5,623 nt of DNA from positions 1 to 5,623 of the forward strand of contig JADGRK010000181.1 in NCBI GenBank assembly GCA_017880985.1. Direction: 5' to 3'. The translations under genes were made by a program, and so were the position numbers. The notes beneath the pieces are model-generated. The model was given only the letters and a program-made list of their open reading frames with translations, ran no database searches and was not told the origin of the DNA. Numbering within the stretch: position 1 is the first letter of the stretch; each line of letters begins with the position of its first letter. Source of the stretch: Rhodoferax sp. GTDB lineage: Bacteria > Pseudomonadota > Gammaproteobacteria > Burkholderiales > Burkholderiaceae_C. Positions 1 to 5,549 of this stretch are shown here, in pieces.

Positions 1-116
1 CGCTGCATGGCGTGCGACCAAGCCGCTTCCAGACCCATGGTTTCGGCCTGCCGCAAGAAAAGCGTCAGTGCCTTGAGCGCGTCGGCCTGATAGGTTTTGA
101 GGATGAAGGTGGTCAT
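1..116 (-). CDS. res: Type III restriction-modification Res subunit, N-terminal fragment (partial)
   Basis: Only the first 38 codons lie in the window; the gene continues beyond position 1. The ATG at 116-114 opens a protein beginning MTTFILKTYQADALKALTLF and continuing LRQAETMGLEAAWSHAMQR. The 'LKxYQxxALxxLxxFL...A' pattern is the usual start of type III Res subunits, just ahead of their DEAD/DEAH helicase domain. Res proteins are ATP-dependent translocases with a C-terminal PD-(D/E)XK nuclease that cut DNA together with Mod. No catalytic motif is inside the window, so the call rests on this N-terminal resemblance and on mod lying upstream on the same strand. The in-frame stop at 161-159 limits any earlier start and there is no upstream ATG or GTG in frame. 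No clear Shine-Dalgarno sequence precedes the ATG. A perfect inverted repeat ends only 10 bases upstream of it. Another DEAD-box helicase is the main alternative. Confidence 0.75.
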   Translation of the reverse strand, partial: MTTFILKTYQADALKALTLFLRQAETMGLEAAWSHAMQ

Positions 117-126
117 GGTCTGGCGG

Positions 127-169
127 AAGTTGTTTAATTTTTTGGAAAGACGCAGTGGTTAAACAACTT
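127..169 (-). promoter_or_regulatory. Perfect 11-bp inverted repeat just upstream of res
   Basis: AAGTTGTTTAA at 127-137 is exactly repeated in inverse orientation as TTAAACAACTT at 159-169, with a 21-base spacer. It sits in AT-rich DNA and ends 10 bases before the res ATG. In the transcript it could fold into a hairpin next to the ribosome-binding region. In DNA it could be a dyad operator, because the arm centres lie 32 bp (about three helical turns) apart. There is no run of T after the stem in the minus direction, so it is not a standard intrinsic terminator. The repeat is directly visible; its role is inferred. Confidence 0.5.
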
Positions 170-205
170 AACTTATTGGTTTAAATGAATATTTTTTTCT
201 AATAT

Positions 206-253
206 CTACTGAAAGTAGTTTTTTCGGAGCGCCCAGGCGGTTAAAAAACTACT
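206..253 (-). promoter_or_regulatory. Nested inverted repeats overlapping the stop codon of the AlbA_2 gene
   Basis: AGTAGTTTTTT at 214-224 is the exact inverse complement of AAAAAACTACT at 243-253, with an 18-base GC-rich loop. The outer arm includes the TAG stop codon (251-249) of the upstream gene. A third copy of the pentamer, CTACT at 206-210, can pair with AGTAG at 214-218 across a 3-base loop. The 214-218 arm can therefore pair with either neighbour but not both, a layout resembling mutually exclusive hairpins. A weak terminator or attenuator between the AlbA_2 gene and res is possible; the stems are AT-rich and not strong. Confidence 0.45.
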
Positions 254-1943
254 CGTCCAGCGGCGTCAGCTGCCAAAACGCCTTGGGGCCTTTTCCGCTG
301 CAAACAATGAATCGACCATCATGGCCATGACGGCGCAGCGCGGTTAGCAAATTCCTCACTTTGTTGATTTTTTGCTCGAAATCAAGCGAGTCGGGCAGTT
401 TGGACAATAGCAATAATCGCAACTCGGCCCCGGTTGACTGGCCAAAACGGGCAATGTGCTCAATAACGAGTTTTCGGTAGAACGTATCATCCAGCCCCTT
501 GTTCTTCGAGTACTGCGCACGCGTGTTGGTCAGGTCCGCGACTTTGGCAGAAACATAAAAGTTCGGCTTGCGTCCCTCGATGAGTCGCGCCTTGCGCAAC
601 TCGGCCACTTGGGCATGGTCGACTTTCAGTTTTTTCTGTATCCGATCCAGCCACAGCACATGCTCCAAGGGTAAATCGGACCGCTCCATCAGCAGCCGGG
701 TGTAGTTCTCATCAATCGCTTGTCCGTAGATTTTCAGAACCACATTTTGTGCGTTGGATTGTTCGTAATCAGGCAGGGGCAAAAACCGTCTCCGCTGTGT
801 ACTGAACATTTCGTGAATGCCAAAGCCGGCAGTGTCGATCATGTCCAGCTCGACCATGGCCGCTGTCAGAAACTTGTTCCGGTAGCGTCCCGGCATACGG
901 TCGCCAGCCAGATACTGCTCTGGCTGGCCATCAAAGAATCCGCCGGCATTCTGGAAAACGACATGGCCACGGCGCTCTTCCACAACGATCCGCGCACAGC
1001 GCTCGTAGTCTTGGTGGGCAACGCAGTTATGCAGCGCTTCCAGAATCACCCGGGTGTCGTACTTGGGCATTTCCTCCGCCAGCAAGCGGGTGGCGGGGAA
1101 AAGTTTGATGTTCGGGTTCCGGATGCGCTTGAGAACTTCCGTTGTGGTCAACAGGAACGGCGGGCCGAAGTGTTCCACCGCCCGCTCTTCAGGCAACTTC
1201 CACGAAATTTCTGCCACATGCGGCGACAACAAATGAACACACTCGGTCCGGCCCAGCAACAGCAGCGCTGTGCGCGTGATGCCGCCGTTGATCGTCAGCC
1301 GCGCTTTGTCCAGAAAAGCGGTATTGCTCCACCCTGCAATATCTTTGAACCAGGGTTTGGTGGCATTGCGGTCCGCAAACTTTTGGCGAGCCAGTGCAAG
1401 GGCTTGCGGGTCGAGGTCGGTGATACTTGCCCTGGGGACCACGACCGCACTCCAGTCATGGTTGGCAAGCGGTTCGACAAGGATGACATCCAGCCGATCC
1501 CGGTGCAATTCAACCAGGCTGTCGCCATCACGCTGCCATGCCTTGTCATGCGCCTGCACCGGCTGCCGCGGGGCATGACGCGGCACATGCACCAACCAGA
1601 CCACCGCGCCAGTGTCGCTGGTCTGCATGACCTCCACGCGCAAACCCATCGAGGGCAAACCGGGTGCCTTGCCCAATACCCTGTGAATGACGTTCTCGGG
1701 TGTGTAGTCCGAAAAGTCCTCAATGCCCGTGACGGCAAGCGTCTTGTCCTGCGCTCCGATGACCACGCAACCCCCGTCCATGTTGGCTAACGCCGACACA
1801 TAAGACACCAGGTCCTCGCCTTTGCGGCCCGAAACACTTGATTTCAGGCTGCGCCACGCCTTCCACTCGTGGCGCTCGTTCTCGACCGGAAAACGCTCGC
1901 GCAGCCATGCCTGCAATTCACTTGCCGTCATGCTGCGATTCAT
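249..1943 (-). CDS. AlbA_2 (Schlafen-like) and GHKL-type ATP-binding protein in a type III RM locus
   Basis: About 564 residues, COG2865-like. With M1 at the ATG, residues ~25-155 form an AlbA_2/Schlafen-type nucleic-acid-binding domain; the core 'SALANMDGGCVVIG' is at ~50-63. Residues ~295-410 resemble the HATPase_c_4 fold: an N-box 'EALHNCVAHQDY' near 302-313, then 'QNAGGFF' and 'RNKFLTAAMVELDMIDTAGFGI' split over the two glycine motifs. The last ~80 residues look like a winged helix, with 'NKVRNLLTALRRHG' as a possible recognition region. The family is usually annotated as a transcriptional regulator or ATP-binding protein, with poorly known biochemistry. I chose the ATG at 1943-1941, which overlaps the mod TGA by one base (TGATG), because a GAGGG lies 7 bases upstream. 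A GTG at 1946-1944 is the alternative and would leave only 4 bases to that site. Its place between mod and res suggests a regulatory or accessory defence role, which is inferred. Confidence 0.82.
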   Translation of the reverse strand: MNRSMTASELQAWLRERFPVENERHEWKAWRSLKSSVSGRKGEDLVSYVSALANMDGGCVVIGAQDKTLAVTGIEDFSDYTPENVIHRVLGKAPGLPSMGLRVEVMQTSDTGAVVWLVHVPRHAPRQPVQAHDKAWQRDGDSLVELHRDRLDVILVEPLANHDWSAVVVPRASITDLDPQALALARQKFADRNATKPWFKDIAGWSNTAFLDKARLTINGGITRTALLLLGRTECVHLLSPHVAEISWKLPEERAVEHFGPPFLLTTTEVLKRIRNPNIKLFPATRLLAEEMPKYDTRVILEALHNCVAHQDYERCARIVVEERRGHVVFQNAGGFFDGQPEQYLAGDRMPGRYRNKFLTAAMVELDMIDTAGFGIHEMFSTQRRRFLPLPDYEQSNAQNVVLKIYGQAIDENYTRLLMERSDLPLEHVLWLDRIQKKLKVDHAQVAELRKARLIEGRKPNFYVSAKVADLTNTRAQYSKNKGLDDTFYRKLVIEHIARFGQSTGAELRLLLLSKLPDSLDFEQKINKVRNLLTALRRHGHDGRFIVCSGKGPKAFWQLTPLDE

Positions 1944-3631
1944 CACCGTGCCCTCACGTCGTAGGGAATCTGCTTGAACGTCACACCGGCCGCCGCCAGC
2001 CGCGCCGGCCCGACGCGCACCGATTCCCCATAAACCACCAAAGGCGTGCCGGCTGGAGCGACTTGGGCGTGCAGCGCCAGCAGGGCTGCCAGTACCTGGC
2101 GCGTGAGCACATTGCCGCTGGCCGGGCGCTTGTCACCGAGGATGCCGTTGAACAGCAGGTAGACGGCGAATAGCGGCGTTTTTATATAAGAAATAGGCTC
2201 GCAGCCCCCGTCTTCAGTGCGCAAGCAGCTATTAAAAGTATAGTAGGTCCCAAGATGCGGCGTGCCCGGTTTTGCGCCGCTGGGGTCAAAGGCGGTACCG
2301 GTTTCCTGCTGCCAGACGAAGGCGGCCAGCGTGGCAAAGCGAACGTCGGGGTGAATGCGGCCGTTTTCGTCAAACACCGGCGCGCCCAACTTCATGAAGC
2401 GAAAGCCGCCGCCGCCGGTCCAGTTGACGGCCTTGCTGATGCCGCCCTGTTCGCCGTCAATCACCTTTTGCAGGCGCGGCAGGCAGTGCGTGGCGGCGTG
2501 CTCGCCCATCTCGATGCCGATCCAGCGGCGGCCCATTTTGTGGGCCACGGCGGCCGCGGTGCCGGAGCCGAGGAAGCTGTCGAGGACGAGGTCGTTGGGG
2601 TTGGTGGCGATCTCCAAAAGTCGGCGGATCAATGCCTCGGGTTTTGGCGTCCCGAAAATCTCATCGGCATTGAGTTCCTTGACTTCCTTTTTTGCATCCT
2701 GGTTGTCGCCAACCTCGTCGCGAAACCATATTGTCTGAGGCACTACGCCGTCTTTTACTTCGGTAAGGAAGCGTTTGAGCGAAGGAATTGCATCCCCCTT
2801 CTTGCCAAACCAAAGACGGTTGTCGGTTCGTAGTCTGTCGATTTCCTCCGGCGGTCGACTCCAACTCCGACCTCTGGCTGGAAAAACTTGTTTACCCGAT
2901 GGGGTGGTGATTGCATAAAAGTCTCGGTCACGATGCTCGGCACGCGTCAGATCGCTGGCTTTCCAAATACCGCGCGGATCGTCGTCGGGGTTTTTATATG
3001 CGTCGTCTTGCTTCGCGGTTCTCGGCACAAGATTTCGTGACCAACTCGCAGTATTTTTGGCGTACACAAATACGTGATCGTGCATAGCCGAAAAGAATTC
3101 GGCGTCGTTTTGTGGCGAGTACTTCTTCTGCCACACCACATTCGCCACAAAATTCTCCCGCCCAAACACCTCATCCATCAGCACCTTGAGGTAATGGCCC
3201 TCGTTGTCGTCAATCGTGACCCAGATCGAGCCGTCCACGCGCAGCAACTCGCGCAACAGTTGCAGACGCGGCAGCATCATCGAAAGCCACTGGGCATGCT
3301 CCAGGTTGTCGTCGTAGTGCTCGAACGCACTCTTGGTGTTGTACGGCGGGTCGATGAAGATGCATTTGACTTGCCCGCGATAGAACGGCAGCAAGGCTTT
3401 CAGCGCTTCGAGGTTGTCACCCTGGATCAGCAGGTTGTCAGTGATGGGGGTGCGCCCTTCGACCGGCTCAGGGCGAACGGTTAGCAGGTCAGCTTGCGCT
3501 GTGGGCGGGTTAGTCGGTGCATCGGTTTGAATACTGGGCGTGCGAAGCGACACCTGCTCCAGCAGCCGGTAGGGCACGCGGGCGGCGGTGGTGAAGGCGC
3601 TCGCGCGGTTGAGCCAATCAAGGGTGGGCAT
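1943..3631 (-). CDS. mod: Type III site-specific DNA-methyltransferase (adenine-N6), Mod subunit
   Basis: 562 residues with the layout of beta-class amino-methyltransferases. Catalytic motif IV, DPPYN, is at residues 94-98 (context 'CIFIDPPYNTKSAFEHYDDN'). It is followed by a target-recognition region at ~165-300 and then AdoMet-binding motif I, DSFLGSGTAA, at 351-360. 'VPQTIWFRDEVGDNQDAKKE' at ~297-316 is a conserved Mod segment. The protein would transfer a methyl group from AdoMet to adenine and supply specificity to the Mod-Res complex. The ATG at 3631-3629 gives the familiar N-terminus MPTLDWLNRAS...VPYRLLE; no good Shine-Dalgarno is visible and 29 bases separate it from the upstream ATPase. 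Two odd insertions occur: a repeat-derived segment TVRPEPVEGR at 51-60, and about 28 residues near 459-486 ahead of the conserved 'YLLFNGILGDKR'. All catalytic motifs are intact, so activity is plausible, but the C-terminal insertion could impair folding. Confidence 0.93.
   Translation of the reverse strand: MPTLDWLNRASAFTTAARVPYRLLEQVSLRTPSIQTDAPTNPPTAQADLLTVRPEPVEGRTPITDNLLIQGDNLEALKALLPFYRGQVKCIFIDPPYNTKSAFEHYDDNLEHAQWLSMMLPRLQLLRELLRVDGSIWVTIDDNEGHYLKVLMDEVFGRENFVANVVWQKKYSPQNDAEFFSAMHDHVFVYAKNTASWSRNLVPRTAKQDDAYKNPDDDPRGIWKASDLTRAEHRDRDFYAITTPSGKQVFPARGRSWSRPPEEIDRLRTDNRLWFGKKGDAIPSLKRFLTEVKDGVVPQTIWFRDEVGDNQDAKKEVKELNADEIFGTPKPEALIRRLLEIATNPNDLVLDSFLGSGTAAAVAHKMGRRWIGIEMGEHAATHCLPRLQKVIDGEQGGISKAVNWTGGGGFRFMKLGAPVFDENGRIHPDVRFATLAAFVWQQETGTAFDPSGAKPGTPHLGTYYTFNSCLRTEDGGCEPISYIKTPLFAVYLLFNGILGDKRPASGNVLTRQVLAALLALHAQVAPAGTPLVVYGESVRVGPARLAAAGVTFKQIPYDVRAR
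1951..1955 (-). promoter_or_regulatory. Shine-Dalgarno site deciding the AlbA_2 gene start
   Basis: The minus strand reads GAGGG here, inside the last codons of mod. It lies 7 bases before the ATG at 1943 and 4 bases before the GTG at 1946. The first spacing is close to ideal, so translation most likely begins at the ATG and is coupled to termination of mod. Confidence 0.55.
2173..2263 (-). repeat. Probable dispersed intergenic-type repeat inserted in frame in mod
   Basis: The segment is AT-rich at its ends with a GC-rich middle, unlike the flanking mod sequence. Its core GCGCAAGCAGCTATTAAAA (2220-2238) resembles a short repeat that I recall being scattered between genes in Comamonadaceae such as Polaromonas and Rhodoferax. 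Identical 7-bp copies of GCGGCGT stand at 2173-2179 and 2257-2263. They are 84 bp apart, exactly 28 codons, so the frame is kept. The direct repeats suggest a target duplication, but both encode parts of Thr-Pro codons in GC-rich DNA and could be chance. The encoded stretch (near residues 459-486, with Cys-Leu-Arg-Thr-Glu-Asp) falls where Mod proteins normally run directly from 'LGxHxG' into 'YLLFNGILGDK'. Boundaries are approximate. Confidence 0.5.
3452..3481 (-). repeat. REP-like palindromic repeat captured in frame in the mod N-terminal linker
   Basis: CGCCC at 3453-3457 and GGGCG at 3471-3475 form a 5-bp stem around a 13-base loop (TTCGACCGGCTCA), followed by GAACGG. On the minus strand it encodes TVRPEPVEGR; read the other way it gives FDRLRANG. 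Both peptides are well-known translation signatures of a REP-like intergenic repeat found in many proteobacteria, often seen in spurious ORFs. Here it forms codons 51-60 of mod, in a low-complexity linker between the N-terminal segment and the 'NLLIQGDN' motif, where an insertion would be tolerated. Confidence 0.65.
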
Positions 3632-3660
3632 AAATGGATTAGAACTCTATAAAACCAGCC

Positions 3661-5124
3661 TCAACCGGCTTGCTGCAGCAGGTTGCGGGCGATGGTGTAG
3701 CAATGCAGGCTGCTGGGGCTGAATTCCACGAGCTGGCCGTCAATCTCCACGCTGCCCGACTGCGTCAGCGTGGTCACCAGCGGCGGGCGGCTCAACGGAT
3801 GTTGGGACATGAATTTGCGCAGACCCTTGAGTTCGCTCCAGTCCGACCAGGCGCGGTCTGACCATTTGATTTCGACGCAGAAGCGCGGCTTTTGGGTGCT
3901 GGCGGCCAGGCCCACCAGATCAACCTCGTAGTCGGTGCGGCCTTCGGTCCAACGGGCGTAATGCAGCGAGGCGATAGTGTCAGTGCTGTGCAACCACTGG
4001 CTCCAGATGGCGGTTTCCACCAGGCGACCCATAGCGGGGTCTTGCGCGCGCACGATGCCGAACAGCGCGGCGCGGATGGATGGGTTGGTGAGATAGACCT
4101 TGTAGCTGGTAGCGCGTTGCAGGCGGCGCGCGTTGTCGCTCAGCCGGTGAATTCGCTTGACCAGAAAAGCGGCTTCGAGGTATTCCAGGTATTCGTCGAT
4201 ACGGGCTTTGCTCAAGCCCGTGTCTTTGGATAGATTCGCCGGGGCGATTTCCATGCCAGTGTTGTAGGCCAGCACGTTGAAAAAGCGGTTGAGTTCCTGC
4301 GTGTCAGAAATGCCAAAAAGGCTGGGCAGGTCTTTCTGCAAGACTTTGTCCACGATGTCTTGGCGCAGGTAGCGCCGCGGGTCTTGGCGTACGGCGGGGT
4401 TCATAACGGCCTCGGGAAAACCCCCGTAGTTGAGGTAGTTGATGAATTCGGCATTGAGTGCCGCGATGTTGGGCGCGTGGTACTGGGCGCGTCCGGCATC
4501 GGGCAGAGCAATGTCTTGCACCAGATGAGACTGTTCGCAAAAGTCCAGGTACTCGGCAAAAGTGAGCGGCGGCAACACGAAATCGGAAAACCGGCCAGCC
4601 CCCGATTCGCGGCTTTTCATGGGTAGCGCAGCCGCAGCGGAACCGGTGGCGACGAAGCGAACGCACTTATAGGTATCGACCAGCACCTTGAGGTGCGTTT
4701 CCCAATCCTTGAGGTACTGAATTTCGTCGAAGAAGACATACAGCGGGGTTGCCGGGTTATCCATCGAATGGCGGTGGATGTCGATAAAGAGTTTGACCAA
4801 ACTCCCCAGCGTCTGGCCGGAAAACAGGGGTACATCCATTTGCGCCATCCTGATGCGCGAACCGGGAACGCCCGCGTCCAGCAGATCTTGCACGGCTTGC
4901 GTCAGCATCACGGTTTTACCCACGCGCCGGGGGCCAATGACGACCACTGCGCGCCTGACGTCAACGGCCTTGACCAGTCGCATAAAAGACGGGAAATAAG
5001 CACGTTTGGGCCACGCCTGTAGTTCCGGGTCGATGCCCTTTCCTGCGACCCACCAGGGATTGGTGTCGGACAGGTATTCCTGTACGGCTGGTAAGGGGAT
5101 GGCGAGGGAATGTTCTACTAGCAT
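3661..5124 (-). CDS. AAA_14 / DUF4143 family ATPase with nuclease-like C-terminal domain
   Basis: 487 residues. A P-loop ATPase domain occupies ~55-200: Walker A GPRRVGKT at 64-71, Walker B YVFFDEIQYL at 129-138, and a sensor-like FVATGSAAA at 157-165. A DUF4143 region follows, with 'INYLNYGGFPEAV' at 228-240, 'YLRQDIVDKVLQKDL' at 252-266, and a winged-helix-like part near 295-330. The C-terminal ~120 residues contain DYEVDLVG at 398-405 and CVEIKW at 416-421. D402, E418 and K420 fit the D...ExK pattern of the PD-(D/E)XK fold seen at the end of this family. The family is large, cytoplasmic and mostly uncharacterised; no substrate is known to me. The ATG at 5124 has only a weak GGCAGA upstream. 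The stop lies 29 bases before mod, so the two are probably co-transcribed. It may be part of the restriction cassette or a passenger gene. Confidence 0.88.
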   Translation of the reverse strand: MLVEHSLAIPLPAVQEYLSDTNPWWVAGKGIDPELQAWPKRAYFPSFMRLVKAVDVRRAVVVIGPRRVGKTVMLTQAVQDLLDAGVPGSRIRMAQMDVPLFSGQTLGSLVKLFIDIHRHSMDNPATPLYVFFDEIQYLKDWETHLKVLVDTYKCVRFVATGSAAAALPMKSRESGAGRFSDFVLPPLTFAEYLDFCEQSHLVQDIALPDAGRAQYHAPNIAALNAEFINYLNYGGFPEAVMNPAVRQDPRRYLRQDIVDKVLQKDLPSLFGISDTQELNRFFNVLAYNTGMEIAPANLSKDTGLSKARIDEYLEYLEAAFLVKRIHRLSDNARRLQRATSYKVYLTNPSIRAALFGIVRAQDPAMGRLVETAIWSQWLHSTDTIASLHYARWTEGRTDYEVDLVGLAASTQKPRFCVEIKWSDRAWSDWSELKGLRKFMSQHPLSRPPLVTTLTQSGSVEIDGQLVEFSPSSLHCYTIARNLLQQAG

Positions 5125-5225
5125 TCTGCCAGTTTATCTAAATTGTCAAATTAAGCAATATATTTCTTTGTTGTTTTGACATTGATTGAATTGGCTATAT
5201 GAATCAATGAGTTGCGGTGTTCTGA
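5125..5225 (-). promoter_or_regulatory. AT-rich intergenic region, likely promoter of the RM cassette
   Basis: About 100 bases between ybeD and the ATPase gene, much richer in A/T than its flanks. On the minus strand a TATATT at 5162-5157 could be a -10 element, about 33 bases before the ATPase ATG, but no good -35 sits at the right distance. A TTGACA on the same strand at 5149-5144 lacks a matching -10. The region also holds an 8-bp inverted repeat, CATTGATT (5180-5187) with AATCAATG (5202-5209), and a 7-bp pair, TGTCAAA (5144-5150) with TTTGACA (5175-5181), the second bracketing the candidate -10. These may be operator half-sites. No T-tract terminator for ybeD is visible. A promoter is likely because the cassette begins here, but its exact position is uncertain. 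Confidence 0.4.
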
Positions 5226-5549
5226 TTACAGCACCACCTTCACCAGCGGATGCGTGGAGAGCGTGCGGTAGAGTTCGTCGAGCTGCTCTCTGGAGGTGGC
5301 GGTAACGGTGATTGTCACCCCCAGGTATTTGCCGCCTTTGCTTTCGCGCAACTCAACAGTGGCAGCGTCAAACGTGGGGTCAAACTGGTGCGCAATCAGG
5401 GTAATGGCGTGGACCAACCCTTCCACTTTGAGGCCCATCACCTTGATCGGGAACAGCGACGGGTAAGTGATCAAGGACTCAGCGGCGGGCGAGTCGGGCA
5501 CTTTTCGCGTGGACGCCGATACTGGCGTCCGTGAGGCAGGCGGGTTCAA
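5226..5549 (-). CDS. ybeD: DUF493 (YbeD/HP0495) family protein
   Basis: Up to 107 residues. The conserved YbeD core runs from 'SLITYPSLFPIKVMG' (25-39), through 'HQFDP' near 54-58, to 'GGKYLGVTITVTATSREQLD' (72-91) and 'LYRTLSTHPLVKVVL' at the end. Members are small ferredoxin-like-fold proteins of unclear function, usually next to lipB in the lipoate-synthesis region; E. coli YbeD has about 87 residues. The N-terminal ~20 residues are a Pro/Ser/Thr-rich extension. The start is unsure: TTG at 5549-5547 is the first initiation codon in a frame open to the window edge, with no Shine-Dalgarno before it, and GTG at 5501-5499 (residue 17) is an alternative that removes most of the extension. A perfect GC-rich hairpin (5511-5530) lies between them. 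The family call is firm; the start and function are not. Confidence 0.88.
   Translation of the reverse strand: MNPPASRTPVSASTRKVPDSPAAESLITYPSLFPIKVMGLKVEGLVHAITLIAHQFDPTFDAATVELRESKGGKYLGVTITVTATSREQLDELYRTLSTHPLVKVVL
5511..5530 (-). other. Perfect 7-bp GC-rich hairpin at the 5' end of ybeD
   Basis: GGACGCC (5511-5517) and GGCGTCC (5524-5530) are exact inverse complements around the loop GATACT. No T-run follows on either strand, so it is not a standard intrinsic terminator. It lies between the TTG and GTG candidate starts of ybeD. It may be a leader structure if the GTG is used, or chance structure in GC-rich coding DNA. A second stem, GCGCAA (5561-5566) with TTGCGC (5573-5578), lies just upstream. 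Nothing else is supported in 5550-5623. Confidence 0.35.

Noticed and set aside
206..224. CTACT-GAA-AGTAG followed by six T as a plus-strand intrinsic terminator
   Set aside because: The 5-bp stem is weak and no plus-strand gene ends here; the same bases are better explained as part of the nested repeats at the AlbA_2 stop codon.
720..1790. Long open frame on the plus strand (356 codons) opposite the AlbA_2 gene
   Set aside because: It lies wholly antisense to a gene with recognisable domains, its translation resembles no family I know, and long antisense frames are common in GC-rich coding DNA.
2255..2833. Plus-strand open frame (192 codons) opposite mod
   Set aside because: It is Ala/Gly-rich and antisense to the motif I-bearing part of Mod, so it is a codon-bias shadow.
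3074..3484. Plus-strand open frame ending in FDRLRANG
   Set aside because: It is antisense to mod; the FDRLRANG ending only reflects the REP-like repeat and is the usual hallmark of a spurious ORF.
1943..3631. Phase-variable simple repeats in mod, as in many type III systems
   Set aside because: No tandem tetra- or pentanucleotide tract or long homopolymer was seen within the gene, so there is no sign of slipped-strand switching.
3632..3660. TATAGA in the gap before mod as a separate -10 promoter element
   Set aside because: No matching -35 is found at 16-18 bases, and the 29-base gap is typical of genes within an operon.
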